Below are positions 26,937 to 35,283 of a stretch of DNA of 64,000 nt, in pieces. Source of the stretch: JAXLWB01 sp046328715 (GTDB taxonomy: Bacteria > Chloroflexota > Anaerolineae > Caldilineales > Caldilineaceae); assembly GCA_046328715.1 (NCBI GenBank), contig JAXLWB010000019.1, positions 1-64,000 on the forward strand, in the 5' to 3' direction. Position 1 is the stretch's first letter; every line of letters starts with the position of its first letter. Below the pieces are notes generated by a model that was not told the origin of the DNA, searched no databases, and saw only the letters and a list, made by a program, of their open reading frames with translations. The position numbers and the translations under genes are program-made.

Positions 26937-26972
26937 GGCAGTAGGACAGTGAGACAGTAACTGTGGCTCTCA
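26936..26972. repeat. Family A half element
   Basis: GGCAGTAGGACAGTGAGACAG words directly after the oxidoreductase stop codon, with only a short complementary ACTGTG partner. Confidence 0.5.
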
Positions 26973-27008
26973 GCGGCAGGGTCTCTTTTAACCTAAACAC
27001 AGTATAGA

Positions 27009-27047
27009 AGCTTGAAAATTCGGAGTGGCACTCCGAATTTTCAAGCT
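27009..27047. repeat. Perfect 39-base palindrome
   Basis: Arms of 19 bases (27009-27027 and 27029-27047) pair perfectly around one central G at 27028; the arms begin AGCTTGAAAATTCGGAG. As RNA it forms a long hairpin with a tiny loop. It lies between the sugar-acid cluster and the restriction-modification region and marks their border. Confidence 0.9.
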
Positions 27048-27059
27048 CATTCGATGATT

Positions 27060-27078
27060 AGTGGGTGCCCACTCTTTT
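27060..27078 (+). terminator. Short stem with T-run
   Basis: AGTGGG and CCCACT separated by TG, followed by CTTTT. A weak intrinsic terminator shape just after the perfect palindrome and before the HTH gene promoter. Confidence 0.4.
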
Positions 27079-27092
27079 AGTGAGCAAATCCG

Positions 27093-27129
27093 TTGCGTTT
27101 ATTTCGTTTGTGTAGTAGAATGCATTCTA
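27093..27129 (+). promoter_or_regulatory. Promoter with 14-bp palindromic operator for the HTH gene
   Basis: TTGCGT (27093-27098), 17-base spacer and TAGAAT (27116-27121). The -10 box is the left half of the perfect palindrome TAGAATGCATTCTA (27116-27129), placed where a repressor would block transcription. The HTH protein encoded 32 bases downstream is the natural candidate ligand. Confidence 0.6.
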
Positions 27130-27160
27130 GTAGAGGAATGGAAGACACTATTTTACGGGA

Positions 27161-27628
27161 ATGATTATGGGTTACACTCAAGAACTGACACCAATTGCGC
27201 CGAGTGAAAGCGAGGCATTGCTGGCTCAGGAAACCAGCCAGCGCCTGGCAACCTTGCTTGGTGAAAAAAACGCAATCAAGATGCAGATTTTGGAAGGAAG
27301 TGAACCCAACGAGGTTGTGAGCATTCCGAGTTCGGCAATGCGCTTGTTGGTACAAATCCTGTCCGAAATGGCACAAGGCAATGCTGTGGTGCTGACGCCC
27401 ATCCATGCTGAGCTAAGTACGCAACAGGCCGCCGACCTTCTTAATGTTTCGCGTCCTTATGTTGTCGAACTGTTAGAGAATGATGTCATCCCACATCGCA
27501 AAGTCGGTACCCATCGACGTGTGCTGCTAGAAGATATTCTGCGTTACAAAAATGAGATTAAAGCCAAGCGCCGGGAAGTGCTGCATGAGCTAACTGCACA
27601 GGCGCAAGAGTTGAACCTGGGATATTGA
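27161..27628 (+). CDS. Excisionase-type HTH protein, antitoxin-like
   Basis: A 155-residue protein with a MerR/excisionase-type winged helix: LSTQQAADLLNVSRPYVVEL then IPHRKVGTHRRVLLEDILRY (about 85-125). The whole architecture, with an N-terminal helical region containing VSIPSSAMRLLVQILSEMAQG, matches antitoxins usually paired with a PIN-domain toxin. No PIN gene follows; instead the methyltransferase starts 86 bases downstream. It could be an orphan antitoxin or have been adopted as a controller of the restriction-modification genes. Confidence 0.8.
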   Translation: MIMGYTQELTPIAPSESEALLAQETSQRLATLLGEKNAIKMQILEGSEPNEVVSIPSSAMRLLVQILSEMAQGNAVVLTPIHAELSTQQAADLLNVSRPYVVELLENDVIPHRKVGTHRRVLLEDILRYKNEIKAKRREVLHELTAQAQELNLGY

Positions 27629-27713
27629 GTGATGCTCCCCCTTGACAGCTTTGTTCAGACAATGCAAGAAGAAGAGATTTGACAGAACATTTGTGTCATG
27701 TACAATTTATTTT

Positions 27714-28592
27714 ATGTTACCCAAGACTCAACTCTTCCACGGTGATTGCAGGGAAATACTACCTACTCTTGCCAATAATACGATTGATCTAATATTTACA
27801 TCTCCCCCTTATGCGGATCAGCGAAAATCTACCTATGGGGGTATCCATCCAAACCAGTATGTTGATTGGTTTCTGCCAATTTCAGCAGAATTGTTGCGCG
27901 TATTGAAGCCAACCGGTACATTTATTCTCAACATTAAAGAGAAAGTTGTTGATAGCGAACGAAGCACATACGTCATGGAATTGATTCTTGCCATGCGCAA
28001 GCAAGGATGGCTTTGGACAGAAGAATTTATTTGGCACAAAAAGAATAGCTACCCAGGGAAATGGCCAAATCGCTTTCGAGACTCATGGGAAAGACTTTTG
28101 CAATTTAACAAAGACAAAAAATTTCACATGTATCAAGAAGAAGTGATGGTGCCAATGGGCGATTGGGCGAAGTCTCGTTTGAAAAATTTGAGTGAAACTG
28201 ACAAGCGCCGAGATAACTCCAAAGTTGGTAGTGGCTTTGGAAAAAATATCTCAAATTGGCTAGATCGAGACAAAGCATATCCTACCAATGTATTGCATCT
28301 TGCTACCGAATGTGGCAACAAGAAGCACAGCGCCGCATTTCCAGAAGAATTGCCTGAATGGTTTATCAAACTATTTACAAAGGAAGGGGACACAGTATTA
28401 GACCCATTTATGGGATCAGGAACCACCAATACCGTTGCTCAACGAATGGGACGTAACTCAATCGGAATCGAGATCGTGTCTGATTATCATGTGCTGGTTG
28501 TCGAACAAGTAGAAGAAGTTCAATTGCGTCTTTTAGAGAAAAAAGCACCCTATGAAGCAACTAACACTAATGGACGTATCGAAGTACGTTGA
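27714..28592 (+). CDS. Type II DNA methyltransferase, beta class (N4-cytosine or N6-adenine)
   Basis: A 292-residue site-specific DNA methyltransferase. The ATG at 27714 gives MLPKTQLFHGDCREILP, the usual start; the frame is open upstream but unlike the family. Catalytic motif IV DLIFTSPPYADQR comes first (about 23-35) and AdoMet motif I DPFMGSGTT last (about 228-236), the order of beta-class amino-methyltransferases; TSPPY favours N4-cytosine. It overlaps the restriction enzyme gene by 41 bases. Its base composition is clearly more AT-rich than that of the flanking metabolic genes, which suggests horizontal transfer. Confidence 0.9.
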   Translation: MLPKTQLFHGDCREILPTLANNTIDLIFTSPPYADQRKSTYGGIHPNQYVDWFLPISAELLRVLKPTGTFILNIKEKVVDSERSTYVMELILAMRKQGWLWTEEFIWHKKNSYPGKWPNRFRDSWERLLQFNKDKKFHMYQEEVMVPMGDWAKSRLKNLSETDKRRDNSKVGSGFGKNISNWLDRDKAYPTNVLHLATECGNKKHSAAFPEELPEWFIKLFTKEGDTVLDPFMGSGTTNTVAQRMGRNSIGIEIVSDYHVLVVEQVEEVQLRLLEKKAPYEATNTNGRIEVR

Positions 28593-29292
28593 AGAAAACA
28601 TTGGTACGTTTCATGAAAAGCGAATTGCAGGCCTGAATCGCCTAAAGTTAAAGACTGTTTTACAGAAGAAGAATCCTTATCTTTTTAAGGCTAAACATCT
28701 CCTAACGGCTGAACAAATTATCAGAGGAATATCCGATGCGTTTATTTCATCAAACGAAGAAACAATTTTTGGAGATTGGCTGGAGGGACTAGCGATCTTT
28801 GTAAACAGCAAGGTTTATGACGGGAGAAAATCTGGGATTAGCGGCATCGATCTCGAATTCGACAAAGACGGAACGCGCTACATTGTCACCATTAAGTCTG
28901 GCCCCAATTGGGGCAATAGCAGTCAGATCAAAAGAATGCGCGACGAATTCAAGATAGCAGCCCGAACCTTACGCACCAGCAATTCACGTCTGCAGATTGT
29001 TGCAGTCAATGGTTGTTGCTACGGCAAAGATCACTATCCTGATAAGGGCGATTACTTCAAGTATTGTGGTCAGCGCTTTTGGGAATTCATTTCAGGCAAT
29101 CCTCAGCTTTATACCGAAATCATTGAACCCCTCGGGCATCGTGCAAAAGACAAAAATGACGAGTTCATGCACTCCTACGCCCAAATGATCAACAAATTCA
29201 CCAGAGAATTCACAATCGACTTTTGTAGCGAATCAGGCGAAATTGATTGGGCAAAGCTGGTACGATTCAACTCTGGTGACACGTCAAGTTGA
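28552..29292 (+). CDS. Type II restriction endonuclease, PmeII/EcoO109I-like
   Basis: A 246-residue protein overlapping the methyltransferase gene. The core GIDLEFDKDGTRYIVTIKSG followed by PNWGNSSQIKRM (about 103-134) and later VNGCCYGKDHYPDKGDY and CGQRFWEFISGN are hallmarks of the PmeII-like family. In PD-(D/E)xK terms Asp and Lys are present (IDLEFD ... TIKSG), while Thr stands where E is usual in ExK. Together with the methyltransferase it forms a complete type II system that cuts unmodified incoming DNA. Recognition sequence unknown. An alternative start six codons downstream (28570) is possible. Confidence 0.85.
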   Translation: MKQLTLMDVSKYVEENIGTFHEKRIAGLNRLKLKTVLQKKNPYLFKAKHLLTAEQIIRGISDAFISSNEETIFGDWLEGLAIFVNSKVYDGRKSGISGIDLEFDKDGTRYIVTIKSGPNWGNSSQIKRMRDEFKIAARTLRTSNSRLQIVAVNGCCYGKDHYPDKGDYFKYCGQRFWEFISGNPQLYTEIIEPLGHRAKDKNDEFMHSYAQMINKFTREFTIDFCSESGEIDWAKLVRFNSGDTSS

Positions 29293-29358
29293 TGATATTG
29301 TGGTTTGTTACTGATACATTATCATCATTCCACTCTATGCCCCAAAAGGCAATCTGCC

Positions 29359-31581
29359 ATGACCGAACCCGAACTGCTACAACTGATTGAACAGGCAAAA
29401 CGTGAAGGCTGGACAGATCTCAACCTCGGCTTAGAGGGGCTAACTATCTTGCCCAACGAGATTGCGCAACTTACCAACCTCCGGTCGCTTGACCTCGGCG
29501 CAAACGCTCTAACTACCTTGCCAGATTGGATGGCACAGCTCACCAATCTTCACTCGATCAACCTTAGTGCAAACAATCTGACTGCCTTGCCCAATTGGAT
29601 GGCACAGCTCACCAATCTTCACTCGCTCGTCCTGAGTGAAAATGAACTGCATTTCCTACCCAACTGGATGGCACAGATCACCAATCTCAGATCGCTTTAC
29701 CTCCGCGGCAACAATCTGACTGCCTTGCCCGACTGGCTGGCGCAGCTCACCAATCTCCAGTCGCTCGACCTCCGTTCCAACAATCTGACCGTATTGCCCG
29801 AGTGGCTGGCAGATCCACAGAATCTTCCCCAACTTAGCACGTTACAGATCGCTAAAAACCCATTGACCGAGCCACCGGCTGAAGTGCTGGGTAAAACCTT
29901 GACAGATGAATACGCCAATGCCGACATTGAAGCAATTCGCAGCTATTTTCGGCAACTGCAAGAGGCAAACGTCGTCTATTTTTATGAAGCCAAACTGTTG
30001 ATCATTGGCGAAGGGGGAGCAGGCAAGACTTCACTGGCCAATAAGCTACTCAACCCAGCCTGCCAATTATCAAAAGCAGAGAAAAGTACCGAAGGGATCG
30101 ATATCCTCACCTGGGAATTTGTCCTACCAGAAGAAATGGCAGATGACAACTATCAGGTCAATATCTGGGATTTTGGCGGGCAGGCAATCTATTTTGCTAC
30201 GCATCAGTTTTTTCTGACCAAACGTTCGGTCTATCTACTGGTGGCAGATACACGGCGCCAACATACCGACTTCTATAACTGGTTGCGTATGCAGGAAACC
30301 TTCGGCGGCGACAGCGCAGTATTACTAGTCAAGAATCGTAACCGACAGCTTGGCAATAGCTTTACAATTGAAAATCTACCCCAACTCCGCGAACGCTTCC
30401 CTAATCTCAAGGAGATCATTGAACTGGACCTCAACGAGGTACCCGCTAATCCGGGTTGGACCGATCTGCTTCATCATCTCAAGGATTATCTGTTACGGTT
30501 GGATCACATCGGTCAGCCCCGCCCGGCAACCTGGGTAGCAGTGCGCCATGCCATCGATTTGGAGCATCGTGATGTCATCACTTGGAACGACTTTGTTGTT
30601 CTATGTTGGGAAAAAGGGATGAAGCGTGAGGCGGACATTCAGCTACTAGGCGAATACTTGCACAACCTGGGTGATATCCTCTACTTCCACGAAGATGCCG
30701 TGCTCTGCGACTATGTCATCCTCAAGCCAACCTGGGGCTTGGATGCGGTCTATAAAGTGCTGGACAATCCACAGATCATCGAGCAGTTGGGGCAGTTCAA
30801 TCGCAAAGATCTGCGCCAACTCTGGAGCGATGCAAAATATCAAGGCTACCAGACACAACTGCTGCGGCTGATGGAAAATTTCCAGCTTTGTTATCCGCTG
30901 GCCGAGGTCAAGGATACCTACATTGCGCCACAACTGCTTACCGAAGAGCCACCCAACTATGCGTGGGATAGCAACGAAAATCTGCAACTGCGTTATGTCT
31001 ATCCAATCTTCATGCCGCGTGGCATCTTGAGCCGGGCGATTGTCAAACTTCATCAACGCATCGAAGCGCAACGGTTGGTTTGGCGCTCGGGCGTGATCCT
31101 CAACGATGGTTACGCCCGGGCCGAAGTACTTGAACTGCGAGGCGATCAGCAAATTCGCATCCGGATCAGTGGGCGCAATAAGCGTGATCTGTTGATGGAG
31201 ATTGTGCGGGCGTTGGATGATTTGCATCTCGGCTTTCCTAAGTTGCAATTCGAGCGGCGTATTCCCTGCAACTGTGAAAGCTGTCAACAACGAAGCGAAC
31301 CACATTTTTATGCGTGGGAAAAGTTACTGGAACGGCTGTCACATCGCAAAGAGACGATTGAATGTCAGCTCCCGCCCTATCACGAAGTGGCAATTCGGGA
31401 GATGTTGGACGAATTTGGCGATTTGAGAGGGAATATAAGAAAACGTGGAGAGATTTGGGACCGAATCGACGAACTACAAGCGCGCTCCATCGTGATCAAC
31501 GAGATTAATACAGGTGGTGGTCACTATGTCGGCGGCGACGTTGATGCCGGTGGTGATTTCGTGGGGCGCGACAAAAGCTAG
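29359..31581 (+). CDS. Roco protein (LRR-Roc-COR GTPase) with Gly-rich C-terminal tail
   Basis: A 740-residue cytosolic protein. About five leucine-rich repeats of exactly 23 residues span 41-156. The Roc GTPase domain follows: P-loop GEGGAGKT (217-224), a T-x-G switch region KSTEGIDI, and DFGGQ (271-275); the NKxD base-recognition motif is degenerate, seen as VKNRN. The COR domain with the Cys pair IPCNCESC (about 633-640) comes next. The extreme C terminus is GGGHYVGGDVDAGGDFVGRD, a tail that I associate with bacterial conflict-type signalling proteins. It lies right after the restriction-modification genes. The ATG at 29359 fits the repeat start better than one 18 codons upstream. Confidence 0.88.
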   Translation: MTEPELLQLIEQAKREGWTDLNLGLEGLTILPNEIAQLTNLRSLDLGANALTTLPDWMAQLTNLHSINLSANNLTALPNWMAQLTNLHSLVLSENELHFLPNWMAQITNLRSLYLRGNNLTALPDWLAQLTNLQSLDLRSNNLTVLPEWLADPQNLPQLSTLQIAKNPLTEPPAEVLGKTLTDEYANADIEAIRSYFRQLQEANVVYFYEAKLLIIGEGGAGKTSLANKLLNPACQLSKAEKSTEGIDILTWEFVLPEEMADDNYQVNIWDFGGQAIYFATHQFFLTKRSVYLLVADTRRQHTDFYNWLRMQETFGGDSAVLLVKNRNRQLGNSFTIENLPQLRERFPNLKEIIELDLNEVPANPGWTDLLHHLKDYLLRLDHIGQPRPATWVAVRHAIDLEHRDVITWNDFVVLCWEKGMKREADIQLLGEYLHNLGDILYFHEDAVLCDYVILKPTWGLDAVYKVLDNPQIIEQLGQFNRKDLRQLWSDAKYQGYQTQLLRLMENFQLCYPLAEVKDTYIAPQLLTEEPPNYAWDSNENLQLRYVYPIFMPRGILSRAIVKLHQRIEAQRLVWRSGVILNDGYARAEVLELRGDQQIRIRISGRNKRDLLMEIVRALDDLHLGFPKLQFERRIPCNCESCQQRSEPHFYAWEKLLERLSHRKETIECQLPPYHEVAIREMLDEFGDLRGNIRKRGEIWDRIDELQARSIVINEINTGGGHYVGGDVDAGGDFVGRDKS

Positions 31582-31591
31582 CAGGGTAACA

Positions 31592-31650
31592 GAGCCCCGC
31601 ACGTCAGTAAGGGGAAACCGTACGCTAACGCTAACAGCTCTGAAACTGCT
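31592..31650. repeat. R3 repeat, single inverted copy
   Basis: GCCCCGCACGTCAGTAAGGGG followed by ACCGTACGCTAACGCTAAC is the reverse complement of the R3 unit at 9001-9221. It begins 10 bases after the Roco stop codon. A fragment resembling repeat R2 (CGCTCGAAACTACACGCGC) follows at 31667-31696. Confidence 0.7.
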
Positions 31651-31720
31651 CCCCACAAGCTTCCTCGCTCGAAACTACACGCGCTCGGAATGACAGTGCC
31701 CCTTTACCGATCAGAGTGGC

Positions 31721-31809
31721 ACGCAAATGACACGGAAATGACCAGGATCAATGCGGAACTAAATCATCAAAATGCCCGCATCGATCCCTTTTATCTGTGT
31801 CATCTGCGT
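31721..31809. repeat. Family F-like hairpin (ACGCAGATGACACAG words)
   Basis: Left arm 31721-31756 and right arm 31776-31809 are imperfect reverse complements, based on GCAAATGACACGGAAATGA words. It fills the gap between the convergent Roco and PhyH genes. Confidence 0.65.
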
Positions 31810-31825
31810 CCAATCTCTTCTGCGA

Positions 31826-32632
31826 TCAACCATACGCCCCATGTGGCAAGAAGCCCAGCAACCGCTTTAGCCGCGGATTGGTATCCTTGTAGACGTGCTC
31901 CGGCATCTGGTAGTTCATGAAGGGATAGTACTTATGCCCAATGATGCGGCGGGCATAGGTGACCTGCGTGATGTAGCGGGTGCGCTCACTTTTGTTGGGG
32001 CCGCCACGGTGCCAAACTTGATTGTTAAAAAGTACCACCGAACCCGCCCCGCCACAGTTGTAGTGAATCTGGCTTTCCCACTTTGTCCCTTCCATCACTG
32101 GCGGGCAAGGGGCACCAAAGAGATGCGAACCAGGGATCACCTCAGTGCCGCCATGTTTAGGTTCGGTGACATCGGTGAGGTAGTAGTTGGCGGTGAAGAA
32201 GAGCACGGGCAGCCGCACATTCTTAGGCGGCTCGCCGTCGGTGACCAGGTAGTGGGGTGCGTCATCCTGATGCCAGGTGTCGATGCCGTAGCCAGTCGGC
32301 GTCTTGAAGGAGTTGTTGTGGATGACGTGGCAGTTGGGCGAAATCAATGCCTCGGCAAAGGAGACGATCGGCTCCATGTCAAAGAGGCGCAGATTGGCTT
32401 CGCTGCTTTCAAAGAGGCGATGGGCCAGAATCAATTTGCTATTGCTGGCATTGAGTCCATTTGGGTTATGTTCCAGTGCCCAATCCAGATCAGCGCGCAA
32501 CTGGGCACACCAATCGGGTGGCAACACATTCTGCAAAAAGAGAAAGCCCTGCTGATGAAAGGTCTCGACCCAAGATTGGATCTGTTCATCACTCGCTTTT
32601 TGACCGGCGAGATAGGTAGTTGTGCTTGACAT
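31826..32632 (-). CDS. PhyH-family Fe(II)/2-oxoglutarate dioxygenase 1
   Basis: A 268-residue phytanoyl-CoA dioxygenase family protein with a double-stranded beta-helix fold. Iron ligands are visible as TWHQDDAPHYL (HxD) and the distal His in NNQVWHRGGPN; the Arg for 2-oxoglutarate follows in ERTRY. A Shine-Dalgarno AAAGGAAC precedes the ATG. The substrate of bacterial members is seldom known and hydroxylation of a small molecule is likely. It is the last of a minus-strand group and lies beside a second PhyH gene. Confidence 0.88.
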   Translation of the reverse strand: MSSTTTYLAGQKASDEQIQSWVETFHQQGFLFLQNVLPPDWCAQLRADLDWALEHNPNGLNASNSKLILAHRLFESSEANLRLFDMEPIVSFAEALISPNCHVIHNNSFKTPTGYGIDTWHQDDAPHYLVTDGEPPKNVRLPVLFFTANYYLTDVTEPKHGGTEVIPGSHLFGAPCPPVMEGTKWESQIHYNCGGAGSVVLFNNQVWHRGGPNKSERTRYITQVTYARRIIGHKYYPFMNYQMPEHVYKDTNPRLKRLLGFLPHGAYG

Positions 32633-32651
32633 TTGGCTCAGTTCCTTTGCG

Positions 32652-32685
32652 TGAGATTGGAGATTGAGAGATTGAGAGATTGGGG
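32652..32685. repeat. Family B half element
   Basis: GAGATTGGAGATTGAGAGATT words without a complementary arm, between two PhyH genes. Confidence 0.5.
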
Positions 32686-32689
32686 TACA

Positions 32690-33571
32690 TCATCTCGGCT
32701 TGGCATTCTGGTGATACGAGCGATCTCGCTCTACCGTATGCAGCGGCAGGTTGCGCCAGTAGTATTGCAGTTCTGGGTGGCTCCAGCCTTCGTAGATTTG
32801 ATCCCAGCTTAAGCGTCGATAGTGCGGGTCGAGTCCATCTTCGACGATGGTGCCGGAGAGGCCCTGGTAGCGGTAATCGACCGAGATGCGCAACTGGTTG
32901 GTGGTGCGATTGGGTAAGCCTTTGTGGACAGTGTGGCTGTGAAAACAGAGCACATCGCCGGCCTGGTAATCGATGGTGTACCATGGTAGGTCGATGGCAT
33001 CGGTATCCACGCCCAATCCGCCCGCACCGCTGGCTTTGTGGACAGGCAGAATGTCAAAGGTATGGGAGCGAGCCAGCACCGCTACCCCGCCCAACTCCTG
33101 GGGACAGTCGCAGAGCGGAATCCAGGTAGTGTAGACATCGGGTGTGCCCTGGATGTGGACATAATCCTGATGCGGCGGCGTGGTGAAATGTTCAGTCTGC
33201 GGAAAGACGATGCGACTGATGTTGCGCGGATGAGCAAAGGGCGTCTCCTGCACCAGCTCACCGATCAACTGGAGCAGTTCGGGACGATGGGCCAGGGCAT
33301 GGAAAACCTCCAAGCGCTGCACCGGATCGTAGACCGCCCAGAAATCGGGCGACCCTTCGAGTCGGGCTTCGCCTTTGGCATGACCCTCCGCATCAGCCCA
33401 ATCGTGCTCCTGGCAGATCTTGAGGATGGCCGCATAGACCTCGCCGACCGCAGCCGCAGGCAGCAGCCCGCGAAAGAAGAGGTACCCTTCCTGCTGCATC
33501 CGAGCGCGCAAGGCGTCGGGCTGGTCGAGAAGGTCGTTGGAGATCTGGAAAGGGGATAGGGTTTCGTTCAT
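32690..33571 (-). CDS. PhyH-family Fe(II)/2-oxoglutarate dioxygenase 2
   Basis: A 293-residue paralogue. The start at 33571 (MNETLSPFQIS) is chosen because CTGGAGAATC lies just upstream. HxD motif PPHQDYVHIQG and distal His in SHTVHKGLPN, followed by LRISVDYRYQG with the cosubstrate Arg, are intact. It is only distantly similar to its neighbour. The sequence GQVLCFHSHTVHKG-like segment is typical of the branch common in Chloroflexota and Poribacteria. Confidence 0.87.
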   Translation of the reverse strand: MNETLSPFQISNDLLDQPDALRARMQQEGYLFFRGLLPAAAVGEVYAAILKICQEHDWADAEGHAKGEARLEGSPDFWAVYDPVQRLEVFHALAHRPELLQLIGELVQETPFAHPRNISRIVFPQTEHFTTPPHQDYVHIQGTPDVYTTWIPLCDCPQELGGVAVLARSHTFDILPVHKASGAGGLGVDTDAIDLPWYTIDYQAGDVLCFHSHTVHKGLPNRTTNQLRISVDYRYQGLSGTIVEDGLDPHYRRLSWDQIYEGWSHPELQYYWRNLPLHTVERDRSYHQNAKPR

Positions 33572-33626
33572 AAGCGATTCTCCAGTATGCGCTGTAACTC
33601 GGCGCATAGAAATGGTTGGTAGATCG

Positions 33627-33655
33627 TTGACAAGTGCTAGTTCATTTTCTATACT
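33627..33655 (+). promoter_or_regulatory. Promoter of the Uma2 gene
   Basis: TTGACA (33627-33632), 17-base spacer, TATACT (33650-33655). A good sigma-70 promoter 38 bases before the ATG, with GGAGC as ribosome-binding site. Confidence 0.75.
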
Positions 33656-33692
33656 AAACTATGAGTGTATTCAAAGTTAGGAGCTATTACAT

Positions 33693-34259
33693 ATGACCGC
33701 AGTGCTAAAGTTAATAAGCCACGCTGATTATCTAGCCTGGGAAGAAACCGCCCCGTCCAAAAGCGAGTATTATCGCGGCCAGATCTATGCAATGGCGGGT
33801 GGGTCGATCAATCATAATCGGATTGCAGGTAATATTTATCATGCGCTCCGTGGCAGTTTGCCGAGACGCTGCGAAGCCTTTACCAGCGACATGAAAGTAC
33901 GTATTGATGCGCATGATCTCGACACCTATCCCGACGGAATGGTCATTTGCGGGAAACCGCAATTCTTCGAGAACCGCAAAGATATGATTACTAATCCCAA
34001 AGTAATCTTTGAAGTTCTCTCTGATTCCACACAAGGCTATGATCGGGGAAAGAAATTTGAATTCTATCGCGCCTTGTCTAGTTTTGAAGACTACGTGCTG
34101 CTCGACCAAGCTCGAGTTCATATCGAGTATTATCACAAACTGGCCAACGGTCGTTGGGAGTTAACCATTTTGAACCAGTTGGACCAGAGTTTACACCTAC
34201 ATGCGCTTCAAGTGGATCTTCCGGTAGAAGCGCTGTATGACTATGTGGATTGGTCATAG
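33693..34259 (+). CDS. Uma2-family (DUF820) putative endonuclease
   Basis: A 188-residue Uma2/DUF820 protein, a PD-(D/E)xK nuclease fold very expanded in Cyanobacteria and Chloroflexota. SEYYRGQIYAMAGGSINHNRIAGNI (about 24-48) and YPDGMVICG, then PKVIFEVLSDST-x-x-YDRGKKFE (about 108-130) hold the acidic and Lys residues. Biological role unknown; these genes occur singly and are probably mobile. It has its own promoter and is flanked by genes on the opposite strand. Confidence 0.9.
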   Translation: MTAVLKLISHADYLAWEETAPSKSEYYRGQIYAMAGGSINHNRIAGNIYHALRGSLPRRCEAFTSDMKVRIDAHDLDTYPDGMVICGKPQFFENRKDMITNPKVIFEVLSDSTQGYDRGKKFEFYRALSSFEDYVLLDQARVHIEYYHKLANGRWELTILNQLDQSLHLHALQVDLPVEALYDYVDWS

Positions 34260-34280
34260 GCGAACTATTGAGACCGTTTT

Positions 34281-34356
34281 AGAGACGCGGATATTAGAAA
34301 GCGCGGATCCCTTACTCGTCTCGTCTCGATCCGCGTTTCCTGATATCCGCGTCTCT
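34281..34356. repeat. Family F hairpin (AGAGACGCGGATAT words)
   Basis: Arms 34281-34309 and 34328-34356 are near-perfect reverse complements with an 18-base loop. It lies between convergent genes and may terminate both. Very similar arms occur at 45600-45677. Confidence 0.8.
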
Positions 34357-34404
34357 AGAGTTTGGTTGTAACGTCTAATAACCTCCACTCGTTGTTCCCA
34401 ACTC

Positions 34405-35262
34405 TTACCCCAATCGATAGAATTTCTCCGCGTTATCATGAAAAAGCTTGCGTAATTCAACCTCTGAACAACCTTGCACTGCCCATTCTAATGTCTCGAC
34501 CCAATGTGGATATTCGGTGGCTTGGTAGGCAACCGGCCAATCGCCGCCGTAAATCACACGGTCGAAGCCAAAAACGTCGATCACATGGTCGATGTAGGGT
34601 TTGAGATCTTCTTTGGTCCACGCTTTGTGATCGGCCTCGGTCACCAGTCCGGAGACTTTACACCAGACATTGGGGAACTGCGCCAGCGTCTTGATCTCAC
34701 TCTTCCAGGGTTCGAAAATCTGCTGGCGAATGTCGGGCTTGCCGATGTGGTCAAGGATGAATTGCACATTCGGGCATTGTGCCACCAATTTGATCGTGTT
34801 CGCCATTTGGATGTGCGAGATGCAGATGTCAAAGCTTAGCCCATAGTCGGCCAACGCCTGCACGCCTTTGACAAAGTCGGGGCGCAGACAGAAGTCGATC
34901 TGGGGTTCAAACTGGATGATGCGGCGAATGCCCTTGACCAGCGGATTGGCGGCTAACAATCCTTCCAGATCGGCACGGGCGGCGTCCCCCTTTTCCAGCG
35001 GTGCCCAGGGAACCATGCCCGCAATCCGTGGATCTTGCTGTGCCAAGGAGGTGACCCAGGCGGCCTCTTCGCGGAACTGTGCAAAGTCCACTTCACACTG
35101 CAAAAAGACCATCTTTTCGACCTGCACCGGACCACAGGCGCTACGATAATCATCCAGCAGGTAAGGCTTGTTGAGCAGAGCGTTGCCATCCAGCCAGGGA
35201 TAGCGCAAGTTGCCGGGATCCCAGAGGTGGAGATGGGTATCGATAATTGGGAATAAGGGCAT
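34405..35262 (-). CDS. Amidohydrolase, sugar-lactonase type (COG3618)
   Basis: A 285-residue TIM-barrel hydrolase. The start at 35262 follows GAAAGGAGAAA. IDTHLHLWDP carries the HxH metal motif; VQFILDHIGKPDI and VIYGGDWPVA (Asp) are the later signature strands. Characterised relatives are L-fuconolactonase and L-rhamnono-lactonase. With the rhamnonate-dehydratase-like enzyme at 40094 and an SDR at 43101 it could serve a non-phosphorylative deoxysugar pathway. Its gene is 21 bases from the alcohol dehydrogenase, so they are one transcript. Confidence 0.87.
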   Translation of the reverse strand: MPLFPIIDTHLHLWDPGNLRYPWLDGNALLNKPYLLDDYRSACGPVQVEKMVFLQCEVDFAQFREEAAWVTSLAQQDPRIAGMVPWAPLEKGDAARADLEGLLAANPLVKGIRRIIQFEPQIDFCLRPDFVKGVQALADYGLSFDICISHIQMANTIKLVAQCPNVQFILDHIGKPDIRQQIFEPWKSEIKTLAQFPNVWCKVSGLVTEADHKAWTKEDLKPYIDHVIDVFGFDRVIYGGDWPVAYQATEYPHWVETLEWAVQGCSEVELRKLFHDNAEKFYRLG

Positions 35263-35283
35263 AAGATTTTCTCCTTTCAAAAA

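Noticed and set aside
27632..27682. Mini-gene of 16 codons after the HTH gene, possible toxin remnant
   Set aside because: No PIN-like motif and too short to separate from chance.
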